A stretch of DNA of 64,000 nucleotides from Anabaena sphaerica FACHB-251 (lineage in GTDB: Bacteria > Cyanobacteriota > Cyanobacteriia > Cyanobacteriales > Nostocaceae). Below, piece by piece: positions 54,694 to 63,846 of the stretch (positions are counted from its first letter, which is position 1; every line of letters starts with the position of its first letter). The stretch covers positions 186,001 through 250,000 of the forward strand of contig NZ_JACJQU010000003.1 in assembly GCF_014696825.1 (NCBI RefSeq), given 5' to 3'. The notes below the pieces were generated by a model. The model was given only the letters and a program-made list of their open reading frames with translations. It was not told where the DNA came from and did not search any database. A program made the position numbers and the translations under genes.

Positions 54694-54887
54694 CAGGGAA
54701 CAGGGAACTCTTAACAGGGAACAGGGGGCAGGGAGAGGTTAATAATCTGATGACTAATGACAAGTGACTACTGACTAATGACTAAATGGGAACAGGGAAC
54801 AGGGAACAGGGAACTCTTAACAGGGAACAGGGGGCAGGGAGAGGTTAATAATCTGATGACTAATGACAAGTGACTACTGACTAATGA
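54694..54887. repeat. 106-bp tandem duplication before the SLH gene stop
   Basis: Two copies (GGGAACTCTTAACAGGGAAC through CTGACTAATGACTAAAT) with a period of 106 bp and nearly identical sequence. The second copy ends at the stop codon of the SLH gene on the minus strand. The rest of the gap 54495-54887 has no gene. Confidence 0.85.
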
Positions 54888-56930
54888 CTAAATAGGTTTA
54901 ACCCGTTTGAGGACGACTAATGCCTGATAAATCATAGCTGCAACTTCGGCGCGTGTGGCATCTCTGGTGGGTGCAAGCAGCTTGGGGTCTGGATAATTGA
55001 TAATAATATTTTGTTGGATGGCAGTTGCGATCGCTGTTCTGGCATATTCAGGAATAGACTTTCTATCAGTGTAAGCAATTAACAAATCACTATTAGCGGC
55101 TGGTAGTCCCAGTCCGTTGACTAGGGAAACAATCACCTGTATTCTCTGCACGTTTTGATGGGGGCGAAAAGTGCGATCGCTAAATCCTCCCACAAAACCA
55201 CCACTAGCGGCTATTTGAATGGCTTTAGCTGCCCAAAAATCGCCTGGGACATCTGTAAACTCAGTTACTGGGCGTTTGGGTGTGGGGTTAAAAGCAGCCG
55301 CTATTAAAGCCGTATATTGGGCGCGAGTCATGGGTTTATCTGGTTGGTAACTCCCATCAGCAAAACCCTGAGTTAAATTCATACTCACTAAAGCCCGAAT
55401 AAATGGTTCTGCCCAATGTCCTACTAAATCAGAAAATGAGGGAATTTCTGTATCTGGTTTGACGATATAGAGAGAGGGAATAACTTCTGCTTGGCCTCTG
55501 GCAACTAAAGCCTGATAAATTAATGCTGCTACCTCTGCACGAGTAATTTCTCGTAACGGTTCTAATAGTTCTAGTTGGGGATAATTGATAATTAGCAGTT
55601 TTTGGGTAGCAAGTGTCACCGCATTAATGGCATAACTGGGAATTTGGGCGCGATCGCTATACACATTTAACCCATTAGGATTACTACCACTGAATTTTAA
55701 GCCATTGACAATTGATACTATTGCCTGCACCTTGGTTAAATTTTGTCCTGGCCTAAAAGTACCATCAGGAAAGCCACTCAAAAAGCCTCCATCAGCCGCA
55801 CTAGCAATGGCTGAAGCCGCCCAAAAATCAGTTTTTACATCTTTAAATCTATCGAGTTTATTACTAGCAGATAGTTGAAAAGTCTTGGTAATTAAAGCAG
55901 CATATTGAGCGCGGGTAATTGGTGTAGCTGGTTGAAAAGTGCCATCAGGGAAACCACTGATAAAACCTTTATTCACTAATGCTTCAACAAAAGCCGTTGC
56001 CCAATGTCCATCTAAGTCTGAAAAACTGGTACTGATGACTTGGCTAGGAGTATCGGCTGTAGCGGCAATAAATTTTACCACGCCCTTAACCTGAGCAGGA
56101 TTCAACTGATTTCCTACAGAAGTCACCTGTTGAGATGATAAATTTTGAAGATCGAAATCTTTGTGATCACGAAAAATATTATCAGCCGGATCTTGGGGTT
56201 TGCCCAAATCAGGAACCGCATTACCATTGATCAACAAACCACCTTGCGTATTTTGACAAATCAGATTTCGTCGTAATACCGGACTAGCATCACGAGAAAT
56301 ACCCACTGCTAATCGGTTCTTGATCAGTTTGTTATTTGCTACTAAAGGCGCTGCAAAATCGCTCATAGCTATCCCTACGGGGTTATTTTCAAACACATTC
56401 CGCAACACTTCCCCTTTGCTATAACGTGCCATCATTAACCCACTGGCAACATTTTGTACAAACACATTATCTAAAATTGCAGGTTTGGCGTTACCGCTGG
56501 TAAATATTCCTTCCCTTCCACATTTACTGAAAGTATTATTAGCTAAAGTTGGGGCTGTGGATTCAATCCAAATCCCCGTACCTTTATTGATAGGGTTGGT
56601 AACAGTTACACCTAAGATACTGGCATCACCTAATAATAACAAGGTGATATTTTGCATACCAAAGCTGGGACTTTGATATTCACCACTCCCAGAAATAATA
56701 ATTTCCTGACCTTTGTTAGATTCATTACCAACCAGTAACATTTCCCCAGGAATGATTAAGGGAAAAACCTCACCCGTTGCAGTGCTGTAAGTCCCTGGTG
56801 CTAACTGAATAATTCCCGGTGCGGTGGTGGCTTTTAAGGCACGGGTGATAGTTTTGAACGGACTCAACCGAGAACCAGTATTAGTATCATTACCTGTGAC
56901 AGAATTTACGTGGAGTGTCGCAACAACCAT
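54888..56930 (-). CDS. Beta-helix protein with S-layer homology repeats
   Basis: A 680-residue protein. Residues 1-280 form a DUF1565 beta-helix (LHVNSVTGNDTNTGSRLSPF, GEVFPLIIPGEMLLVGNES, TGIWIESTAPTLANNTF), paralogous to the 51983-53671 protein. From about 305, six SLH segments follow (SDLDGHWATAFVEALVNKGF, ISGFPDGTFQPATPITRAQ, then repeated FKDVKTDFWAASAIASA and LREITRAEVAALIYQALV). SLH domains bind pyruvylated secondary polymers or the outer membrane in cyanobacteria. No obvious signal peptide precedes the fold in this frame; the export route is unclear, and an upstream start is not seen. Confidence 0.88.
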   Translation of the reverse strand: MVVATLHVNSVTGNDTNTGSRLSPFKTITRALKATTAPGIIQLAPGTYSTATGEVFPLIIPGEMLLVGNESNKGQEIIISGSGEYQSPSFGMQNITLLLLGDASILGVTVTNPINKGTGIWIESTAPTLANNTFSKCGREGIFTSGNAKPAILDNVFVQNVASGLMMARYSKGEVLRNVFENNPVGIAMSDFAAPLVANNKLIKNRLAVGISRDASPVLRRNLICQNTQGGLLINGNAVPDLGKPQDPADNIFRDHKDFDLQNLSSQQVTSVGNQLNPAQVKGVVKFIAATADTPSQVISTSFSDLDGHWATAFVEALVNKGFISGFPDGTFQPATPITRAQYAALITKTFQLSASNKLDRFKDVKTDFWAASAIASAADGGFLSGFPDGTFRPGQNLTKVQAIVSIVNGLKFSGSNPNGLNVYSDRAQIPSYAINAVTLATQKLLIINYPQLELLEPLREITRAEVAALIYQALVARGQAEVIPSLYIVKPDTEIPSFSDLVGHWAEPFIRALVSMNLTQGFADGSYQPDKPMTRAQYTALIAAAFNPTPKRPVTEFTDVPGDFWAAKAIQIAASGGFVGGFSDRTFRPHQNVQRIQVIVSLVNGLGLPAANSDLLIAYTDRKSIPEYARTAIATAIQQNIIINYPDPKLLAPTRDATRAEVAAMIYQALVVLKRVKPI

Positions 56931-56964
56931 AATAATTCAGAAGTCATAATTCATAATTTATACA

Positions 56965-57168
56965 TTATAATTTTGGTTTTTGTTTGAGTTTGTTGATGGA
57001 AGCAACTAAAATTTTCCCAATTTCAACTGCTTCTTGCAGGAGAAGGTTAAACTTTCGAGGTGGTACTGTTTCTGATTCAATTAACATTTCCAACCAATAT
57101 TGCGTTTCTCTACACTCTTTCAGACTAATTTAGACTTCAGGTTGTCCTTCGAGTAATGTACAAGCATA
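56965..57168 (-). pseudogene. Remnant of a four-helix-bundle (S23/IVS-type) protein
   Basis: On the minus strand the frame ending at TAA 56965-56967 reads ISLKECRETQYWLEMLIESE, PPRKFNLLLQEAVEIGKILV and SINKLKQKPKL. This is the C-terminal half of the four-helix-bundle family (KxARExxYWLxLL). An in-frame TAA at 57130-57132 separates it from CTLLEGQPEV upstream, and the N-terminal helices are missing. The function of intact members is unknown. Confidence 0.65.
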
Positions 57169-57262
57169 ATAATTCATAATTCATAATTTATAATTCATAA
57201 TTGATTGTACTCTGTGGAGTGATGATTGTCTATTTTTGAGGTGCTTTATGGTTTCTAGTTTT

Positions 57263-57372
57263 CTCGTTCCCAGTCAGAGACTGGGAATGCTATTATAGAG
57301 GCTCTGCCTCTGTTTTAATAGAAATTTGAGCCTTCTAAAATTCATTCCCATACAGAAGAGTATGAGAACGAG
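57263..57372. mobile_element. MITE family E, uninterrupted copy
   Basis: A 110-bp element with ends CTCGTTCCCAGTC and AGAACGAG. It is the reference for the interrupted copy at 8962-9211. It contains inner hairpin GGCTCTGCC-type sequences. Confidence 0.7.
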
Positions 57373-57663
57373 GAAATATATTCATGTTTTATTTCGCTGG
57401 TTTTTTATAGTTCTAGATATTCTTCTAGGGTATATATGTGTAATGCTTTTTGCATGATTTTTTACTTTATATTGTTTCTATCTGTTTTATTATATCATTC
57501 GTGATTCATAATTTGTCTTTAGGTCTGGTGTTTCGCGCAAAGTCGCAAAGCAGCAAAGGCGCAAAGTGGTATTTTCTTGTTGTTATGGGTAGGGGTAAAG
57601 CACATTGTTAAACCCCTCCTCAATTATGAATTATGAATTATGTGAGGTACAAGCGGTAATTAT

Positions 57664-58110
57664 TCAACGCAGATGGACGCAGATATTTTTTACCTCTTTC
57701 AATTTTAGGTTGTTTTTGGTTTCGCGCAAAGTCGCTAAGAAGCAAAGGCGCAATGTTTTTTGTAAGGTGTTGTCGTATTTAACATTGAGAAAATGCCAGC
57801 GAGATTGTGATTGATTAGAAAATACAAATAATGTATAAGGATGTTTTTTGGTGAGTTCATCAACTACTTTTCTTTCACTTTGTCTGGATAAATTTTCTGA
57901 TTTAAGGCGACTATAAATAATATGAAAATCGTTGTTAATTCGTGCTGATGCTAATAATAATGGTTCTTCTGCTAGTTCGTTGATAACTGTTTCATTTAGT
58001 TGACGAGGGGAAAGGGTTTGATTAACTCTTTCGTAATTTAATTGACTACAAAATAGTTTTTTGAGTGTGTCAATGTTTCTCAAATTTTCGAGTGAGTTAG
58101 CTACTGACAT
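57664..58110 (-). pseudogene. N-terminal fragment of an Eco57I-like restriction-modification protein
   Basis: A 148-codon frame starts MSVANSLENLRNIDTLKKLF. Through about residue 117 it matches the N-terminus of large single-chain type IIG methylase/nuclease proteins (ELAEEPLLLASARINNDFHI, VFSNQSQSRWHFLNVKYDNT). The frame then enters a dispersed GCGCAAAG/AGCAAAGGCGC repeat at about 57715-57756, which supplies the foreign C-terminus (LRLCFLATLRETKNN). The methylase and nuclease domains are absent. The related TTTCGCGCAAAGTCGC repeat at about 57530-57572 lies downstream. Decayed restriction-modification gene. Confidence 0.65.
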
Positions 58111-58316
58111 AATTAGATAAATCTTGGTAGTGACACTGTGGAATTTTTTCTATTAGTAGCATAACCATACAGTGAATACCAAGTCAATATTGATACTAGT
58201 TATAGACAATAAAAATTAATACATGGTTACAAATAATGATGTATTAAGGTATTTACATACAAATTTTATTTTTTTGTGATATTTAATTTCACAGCTATAA
58301 CTATATAAGCAAGCCA

Positions 58317-58378
58317 GACCCCCGACTTCTGACATCAATCTAGAATTTATCGACAAGATAAAAAAGAAGTCGGGGATC
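58317..58378. repeat. 14-bp inverted repeat upstream of the ABC operon
   Basis: GACCCCCGACTTCT (58317-58330) and AGAAGTCGGGGATC (58365-58378) pair around a 34-nt loop, with one mismatch. A GCGATCGC site (58398) follows. It may be a dispersed repeat, or a terminator-like element before the operon. The gap 58111-58432 has no gene. Confidence 0.6.
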
Positions 58379-58432
58379 TTATTATGTTATCTAAATGCGA
58401 TCGCTCATACATATCACACAAATCACATCCAA

Positions 58433-59419
58433 ATGATAGAAGTTGAACATCTCAGTAAAATATATGGTTCTACCGCAGCGATAACCGATGTCACCTTTAG
58501 CGTAGAACCAGGAGAAATCTTAGGTTTCTTAGGTCCAAACGGTGCGGGTAAAACCACAACTATGCGGATTTTAGCCGGCTATCTACCAGCAACCAATGGC
58601 AAAGCCAAAATAGCCGGGTATGATGTCCATGAAAATTCCCTCGCTATCCGCCAGAAAATCGGCTATTTACCGGAAACACCGCCTTTATACCCCGAAATGA
58701 CCGTTGAGGGATTTCTGCATTTTGTAGCCCGAATTAAAGGGGTATCCGCTGGCGATCGCCGGCAAAAAGTTGAAGCAGCTATGCAACGCTGCAACTTGCA
58801 AGAAAAACGCAAAGTCATTATTCGCAAGCTTTCCAAAGGTTATCGGCAAAGAGTCGGCATTGCCCAAGCCATAGTACACGATCCCCCAGCCATTATCCTG
58901 GATGAACCCACCGTAGGACTAGACCCCCGACAAATTATTGACGTGCGAAACCTGATCAAAAGTCTAGCCGGAACCCACACAATTATCCTTTCTACCCACA
59001 TTCTCCCAGAAGTGAGCATGACTTGTAGCCGTGTAGCCATCATCAATCGCGGTAAAGTTGTAGCCATCAATACACCAGAAAATTTAATGACCCAGTTGAC
59101 AGGAGGTTCTGGTTATGAGTTAGAAATCACAGGAGAAGCGGCGCTGGCCAAACAGGTATTACAAAATGTATCGGGCGTGATTTTGGTAGAATCAATGCCG
59201 ACAAGTTATCAAAACCGCCCCCATCTGCGCGTCATATCCGAACCAGGAACAGAACCAGGAAAAGATATTGCTGCCGCTTTGATTCGGGGAGGATTTGATT
59301 TATATGAAATGCGACGTGTTAGCGCCAGTTTAGAAGATGTATTTTTGCAACTGACCACAGAAGAAAAGAATTTACAACCGGAAACAGACACAGCAGAAAC
59401 AGAAGGAGAAAACGCATAA
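58433..59419 (+). CDS. ABC transporter ATP-binding protein (GldA-like)
   Basis: A 328-residue ATPase with Walker A GPNGAGKTT (34-42), the signature LSKGYRQRVGIAQAI, Walker B IILDEPTVGLDPRQI and an H-loop STHIL. The last 100 residues form the usual NatA/DrrA-type tail. It is the first gene of a four-gene unit: the permease gene starts at the next base after its stop. In Bacteroidetes GldA works with GldF and GldG in gliding; in cyanobacteria this trio exports an unknown substrate. Confidence 0.92.
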   Translation: MIEVEHLSKIYGSTAAITDVTFSVEPGEILGFLGPNGAGKTTTMRILAGYLPATNGKAKIAGYDVHENSLAIRQKIGYLPETPPLYPEMTVEGFLHFVARIKGVSAGDRRQKVEAAMQRCNLQEKRKVIIRKLSKGYRQRVGIAQAIVHDPPAIILDEPTVGLDPRQIIDVRNLIKSLAGTHTIILSTHILPEVSMTCSRVAIINRGKVVAINTPENLMTQLTGGSGYELEITGEAALAKQVLQNVSGVILVESMPTSYQNRPHLRVISEPGTEPGKDIAAALIRGGFDLYEMRRVSASLEDVFLQLTTEEKNLQPETDTAETEGENA

Positions 59420-60232
59420 ATGGGTATCGTCATCGCTAACATTATTGCCATTTATCGCCGGGAATTACAAAGTTATTTTGTATCACCTTTGGCTTATGGT
59501 ATAGCTGGCATCTTTTGGTTTATTTCTGGTTTATTTCTGGTGATGATTCTACTCGGACCCGGTGGAATTTTACCCACAATTGCTGCTTATGATGTTCAAG
59601 GGCAGCAATTTGGAATTCCCGTTCCACCAATAGATGTACCCTATGAATTTGTCCGCGCATTTTTAGATCGCATCAGTTGGTTATTATTGTTTATCCTGCC
59701 CATACTTTCAATGGGACTTTATGCCGAAGAACGCAAACGGGGAACATTAGAATTATTAGCTACATCACCAGTTACTAACTGGGCTGTAGCCGTCGGTAAA
59801 TTATTAGGAGTGCTAACGTTTTTTATTACAATGGTTTTACCATTACTAGGTTTTGAAGCCATCGCCATTAGCGGATCAAATCCTCCCATGTCCCCCATCA
59901 TTCCCATTGTTGGTCATTTAGGTTTAATCTTACTTGCAGCAGCAATTTTATCTTTAGGAATGTTCATTTCCTCATTAACAGACAGCACACTTTTATCAGC
60001 CGTTCTCACCTTTGGTGTTGTGGTCTTACTGTTATTGATTGACTCCATCTCTAAAGTTATTCCCGGCCCCATAGGACAAGCTATAGGTCATCTATCCCTA
60101 CTCAAACATTACAACACTTTAATTCAAGGTATTTTTGACAGCAGCGCCTTAATTTTATTTGCCAGTTACATTATATTAGGCATCTTTCTTACAGCCCAAT
60201 CAATTGATGCACTCCGTTTTCAACGTCAATAG
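59420..60232 (+). CDS. ABC permease (GldF-like, ABC-2 type)
   Basis: A 270-residue protein with six expected membrane helices (IAGIFWFISGLFLVMILL, LLLFILPILSMGLYAEE, LLGVLTFFITMVLPLLGF, ILLAAAILSLGMFIS, LTFGVVVLLLLIDSIS, ALILFASYIILGIFL) and the ABC-2 signature SMGLYAEERKRGTLELLATSP. Its ATG directly follows the ATPase stop codon. It pairs with the ATPase and GldG gene product as one transporter. Confidence 0.92.
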   Translation: MGIVIANIIAIYRRELQSYFVSPLAYGIAGIFWFISGLFLVMILLGPGGILPTIAAYDVQGQQFGIPVPPIDVPYEFVRAFLDRISWLLLFILPILSMGLYAEERKRGTLELLATSPVTNWAVAVGKLLGVLTFFITMVLPLLGFEAIAISGSNPPMSPIIPIVGHLGLILLAAAILSLGMFISSLTDSTLLSAVLTFGVVVLLLLIDSISKVIPGPIGQAIGHLSLLKHYNTLIQGIFDSSALILFASYIILGIFLTAQSIDALRFQRQ

Positions 60233-60412
60233 TCAATAGTCATTAGTCAATTTTTTTTGCTCACCCATTACCAATTACCCCTTATACCAAATTGATATGA
60301 AGTTGCATAAAATAAGATATCAAGAATAATTGACCACAGATAAACGCAGATAAACACAGATAAAGATGGATGATTAAATTGATGTCATCATTCTGTGCAG
60401 CCTCACATAAAA

Positions 60413-60466
60413 TTGGTATTAATTACCAATTACCCATTACCAATTACCAATTACCAATTACCAATA
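60413..60466. repeat. ATTACCAATT tandem repeats
   Basis: Five or six degenerate copies of ATTACCAATT fill the spacer just before the gldG start. They also extend an open frame upstream of it, giving low-complexity residues ([13 protein letters not shown]) that are not considered part of the protein. Confidence 0.75.
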
Positions 60467-62242
60467 ATGAAAAAAATATCTAAAAAAAAATTTGCCAACC
60501 TGCTATTTTTGTTTGGACTATTCTTATTAACCCTTGGTTTAACAGTCGGTTTAATTTCCGAAAAATGGGGTATATTACCTTTAGCATTTATAATTTCTGG
60601 TTTTCTAATTTGCGTTGTTTGGATCGGACTTAAAACCCAGCAAAGTCAGTTTTGGAGTAAACGGTCTACCCAATCTACAACTAACGCCTTAGTTGCTACT
60701 TTAGCAGTATTAACAATATTAGGATTAATCAACTTTTTAGGTACACGCTACCAGTTACGCCTAGATTTAACAGAAACTCAATTATTTACCCTCGCACCCC
60801 AATCTAAGGAATTACTGCGTAACTTACCAAAACCTGCAACAGTCTGGTTATTTACCAGAGAAGAAAATCTTCTAGACCAAGAATTACTAGAAAATTATCG
60901 TCGTCAAAGTCCCAACTTTAAATTTGAATATATCGACCCCCAAACCAGACCAGGATTAGCAGAAAAATTTGGTGTCAAAGATTTTGGTGAAGTTTACCTA
61001 GAATTTGATAATAAACGCCAATTAGTACAGACAATCCGCGAAAATGAACGTCTATCAGAAGTTAGATTAACTAGCCGTTTGCAACAAATCATTAGCAATA
61101 CTACCGCCAAAGTTTACTTTCTTCAAGGTCACGGTGAACTAGAAATTACATCTGCTAAAAATTCTATTTCCCAAGCAGTACAAGGATTAACAGACAAAAA
61201 TTTCACAGCATTACCTCTCAATTTAACAGAACAAACAAAACTTCCTGAAGATGCTGCTGTTGTCGTTGTTGCTGGACCAAAACGAGCATTATTTGACGGC
61301 GAAGTTAAAGCCTTGCAAGATTATCTTAATAGTGGCGGTAACTTAATGTTAATGATTGACCCCAATATTGATCCAAAAATTGATAACTTGCTCAAAGATT
61401 GGGGTGTAAAATTAGATAATCGTTTAGCTGTTGATATTTCTGAGGTAAGTTCAGGATTAGGACCTGCTGCACCTTTAGTTAGAGAATATGGACAACATCC
61501 CATCACTAAAGATTTTGGCAATGGAATTTCTTTTTATCCCCTCGCACGTCCTATACTAATTAACCCAGTTCCTGATATCGAATCTACTCCTCTACTCAGA
61601 ACTAAATCATATCCTAGTAGTTGGGCAGAAAGTAACCAGCAAAGCGAAAAGTTAGAGTTTAATGAAGGTCAAGATTTGAAAGGACCGCTAACTTTAGGCG
61701 TAGCATTAAAAAGAAAGTTACCATCCCCAACTCCTACTGCTTCCCCAACTCCTACTGCTTCCCCAACTCCTACAACTTCCCCAACTCCTACAACTTCCCC
61801 AACTCCTACTGCTTCCCCAACTCCTACAACTTCCCCAACTCCTACAACTTCCCCAACTCCTACAACTTTCCCAACTCCTACTGCTTCCCCAACTCCTACA
61901 ACTTCCCCAACTCCTACTGCTTCCCCAACTCCTACCGCTTCTCCAACTGAGGAAAATTCTCAAAACAAAACCAAAGAATCCCGGTTAGTGGTGTTAGGAA
62001 ACTCAGATTTTGCCAGGGATGGCTTATTCCAGCAACAATTAAATGGAGACGTATTTCTCAACTCAGTAACTTGGTTGAGTCAGCAAGATCAACAACCCCT
62101 TTCAATTCGTCCCAAAGAACCGAAAAATCGCCGCATCACCATGTCAACCGCAAAAGCCAATTTATTAAGTATTTCTTCCTTGTTGCTTTTACCTTTCATT
62201 GCTTTGACAACAGGCGCTATTATTTGGTGGAAAAGAAGATAG
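60467..62242 (+). CDS. GldG-family protein (ABC transporter accessory) with Pro/Thr repeat linker
   Basis: A 591-residue protein with three N-terminal membrane helices ([55 protein letters not shown]), a periplasmic GldG/IFT52-type domain ([60 protein letters not shown]) and a C-terminal helix. Residues 420-491 are 12 tandem SPTPT(A/T) hexads, probably a flexible linker or a glycosylation site. Intact members lack such a long insert. ATG 60467 is chosen because upstream codons lie in ATTACCAATT repeats. Part of the ABC unit. Confidence 0.88.
   Translation: MKKISKKKFANLLFLFGLFLLTLGLTVGLISEKWGILPLAFIISGFLICVVWIGLKTQQSQFWSKRSTQSTTNALVATLAVLTILGLINFLGTRYQLRLDLTETQLFTLAPQSKELLRNLPKPATVWLFTREENLLDQELLENYRRQSPNFKFEYIDPQTRPGLAEKFGVKDFGEVYLEFDNKRQLVQTIRENERLSEVRLTSRLQQIISNTTAKVYFLQGHGELEITSAKNSISQAVQGLTDKNFTALPLNLTEQTKLPEDAAVVVVAGPKRALFDGEVKALQDYLNSGGNLMLMIDPNIDPKIDNLLKDWGVKLDNRLAVDISEVSSGLGPAAPLVREYGQHPITKDFGNGISFYPLARPILINPVPDIESTPLLRTKSYPSSWAESNQQSEKLEFNEGQDLKGPLTLGVALKRKLPSPTPTASPTPTASPTPTTSPTPTTSPTPTASPTPTTSPTPTTSPTPTTFPTPTASPTPTTSPTPTASPTPTASPTEENSQNKTKESRLVVLGNSDFARDGLFQQQLNGDVFLNSVTWLSQQDQQPLSIRPKEPKNRRITMSTAKANLLSISSLLLLPFIALTTGAIIWWKRR
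61724..61939. repeat. 12 tandem 18-bp coding repeats
   Basis: Units of TCCCCAACTCCTACTGCT, alternating with a version ending ACAACT, make the [12 protein letters not shown] array inside gldG. One unit has FPTPTA. Unit boundaries keep the reading frame, so copy-number changes are tolerated. Confidence 0.95.
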
Positions 62243-62245
62243 GTA

Positions 62246-62285
62246 CTGGGGACTGGGGACTGGGGACTGGGGACTGGGGACTGGG
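62246..62285. repeat. STRR array (GGGGACT heptamers)
   Basis: Five to six GGGGACT copies between gldG and the DUF4340 gene, close after the gldG stop. Confidence 0.8.
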
Positions 62286-62327
62286 TAATCACTTTTATCT
62301 TTACCAATTACCACTGATAACTGATTC

Positions 62328-62969
62328 ATGAAACGTACAACTTTAATTTTGATACTTTTAGCCTTGGGCTTGGGTGGTTTTGTCTACTTTCATGAAATTA
62401 GAGGTTCAACGCAGCGAGAAGAAGTTAAAAAAAATCAGCAGCAAATTTTCTCTTTTTCTGCTGATGATGTTCAATCTTTATCTGTCAAGACTAAGGATAC
62501 AACATTAAATCTAGAACGTAGCGGTAAACCAGAACCGCCAAAATGGGTAATTAAATCGCCAATTTCTGAACCTGCTAATGATGCCATTATTTCTTACTTA
62601 ATGGATTTGTTGGTTAAAGGAAAAAGTGAAAAAACCGTATCAACTCCACCTAATCAACTGAGTGAATTTGGTTTAGATCAACCCCAAGCAACTATTGATA
62701 TTCAACTCAAAAATCAGCAAAATCATAAATTAATTTTAGGTAAGCCTAATTTTAACAATAGTTTCTTATATGCCCAAGTTGACCCGAATGATACCAACAA
62801 TGGAAATAACCAGGAAAATACCCAGGTTTTGTTAGTTTCTAAAGATTTCGCTAATGCTGTAAATAGGGAATTATCCGAGTGGAAAGAAGCAGGTAAAGAA
62901 GCTGGTGAAAATAGTCAATCACAACCTTTACCGGGACTGCCAGAACCTACTCCAACTAATGGACAATAA
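62328..62969 (+). CDS. DUF4340 family protein
   Basis: A 213-residue protein with an N-terminal membrane helix (TLILILLALGLGGFVYF) and a DUF4340 ectodomain (FSADDVQSLSVKTKDTTLNL, PANDAIISYLMDLLVKGKSE, LSEFGLDQPQATIDIQLKNQ, KLILGKPNFNNSFLYAQVD). DUF4340 proteins usually follow GldG genes, as here, and probably assist the transporter. The C-terminus is Pro/Ser-rich. Confidence 0.9.
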   Translation: MKRTTLILILLALGLGGFVYFHEIRGSTQREEVKKNQQQIFSFSADDVQSLSVKTKDTTLNLERSGKPEPPKWVIKSPISEPANDAIISYLMDLLVKGKSEKTVSTPPNQLSEFGLDQPQATIDIQLKNQQNHKLILGKPNFNNSFLYAQVDPNDTNNGNNQENTQVLLVSKDFANAVNRELSEWKEAGKEAGENSQSQPLPGLPEPTPTNGQ

Positions 62970-62991
62970 ACAATATCTACATGATACAAAT

Positions 62992-63846
62992 ATGATCAAA
63001 CAAACAGCCACTTTACTTATTTCTTGTCCTGATCAACGGGGATTAGTCGCCAAATTTGCTAATTTTATTTATGCTAATGGTGGTAATATTATTGACGCTG
63101 ACCAACATACAGATTTTGAAGCTGGGTTATTTCTCACCCGCATAGAATGGCTGTTAGAAGGTTTTAATTTACCAAAAGATTTAATTGGACAGGCTTTTAA
63201 TGCTATTGCACAACCTTTAGGCGCTACATGGGAATTACACTTTTCTGATACTGTTCCCCGCATTGCTATTTGGGTAAGTCGTCAAGACCATTGTTTATTT
63301 GATTTAATCTGGCGACACAAAGCAAAAGAATTTCATGCAGAAATTTCCCTAATTATTAGTAATCATCCCCATTTACAGGAAGTAGCAGCACAATTTGGGA
63401 TTGAATATCATCATATTCCAATCACTAAAGATAATAAACTAGAACAGGAAATTAAACAATTAGAATTACTGCGTCAATACAATATTGATTTAGTGGTATT
63501 GGCCAAATACATGCAGATTGTCAGCGCCAATTTTATTCAACATTTTCCGCAAATAATCAATATTCATCACTCATTTTTACCTGCATTTATTGGTGCTAAT
63601 CCCTATCATCGGGCTTTTGAAAGAGGAGTAAAAATTATTGGTGCTACTGCACATTATGCGACGGCGGATTTAGATTGTGGTCCAATTATTGAACAGGATG
63701 TAGTCAGAGTCAGTCACCGAGATAATGTGGATGATTTGATTAGAAAAGGTAAAGATTTAGAACGGGTTGTATTAGCTAGGGCGGTGCGATCGCATTTACA
63801 AAATCGCGTTTTGGTCTATGGTAATAAAACTGTGGTTTTTGAATAA
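62992..63846 (+). CDS. purU: Formyltetrahydrofolate deformylase PurU
   Basis: A 284-residue protein with an N-terminal ACT domain (TATLLISCPDQRGLVAKFAN, NIIDADQHTD) and a C-terminal formyltransferase-like domain (WVSRQDHCLFDLIWR, VVLAKYMQIVS, INIHHSFLPAFIGANPYHRA, GATAHYATADLDCGPIIEQD). The Asn-His-Asp catalytic set appears as N in NIHHS, H in the same motif and D in TADLDCGP. It releases formate from formyl-THF to balance one-carbon pools. ATG 62992 matches the conserved start; the longer frame from 62905 lies inside the DUF4340 gene. It follows the ABC unit closely, but a functional link is not evident. Confidence 0.93.
   Translation: MIKQTATLLISCPDQRGLVAKFANFIYANGGNIIDADQHTDFEAGLFLTRIEWLLEGFNLPKDLIGQAFNAIAQPLGATWELHFSDTVPRIAIWVSRQDHCLFDLIWRHKAKEFHAEISLIISNHPHLQEVAAQFGIEYHHIPITKDNKLEQEIKQLELLRQYNIDLVVLAKYMQIVSANFIQHFPQIINIHHSFLPAFIGANPYHRAFERGVKIIGATAHYATADLDCGPIIEQDVVRVSHRDNVDDLIRKGKDLERVVLARAVRSHLQNRVLVYGNKTVVFE

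Noticed and set aside
60395-60466. Extended N-terminus of the GldG protein
   Set aside because: Encoded by ATTACCAATT repeats; ATG 60467 directly precedes the membrane helices.
61718-61963. Antisense Ser/Arg/Trp/Gly repeat protein opposite gldG
   Set aside because: It is only the reverse reading of the 18-bp tandem repeat in gldG.
62905-62991. Extended N-terminus of PurU
   Set aside because: Lies within the DUF4340 gene in another frame; the conserved ACT domain starts after ATG 62992.
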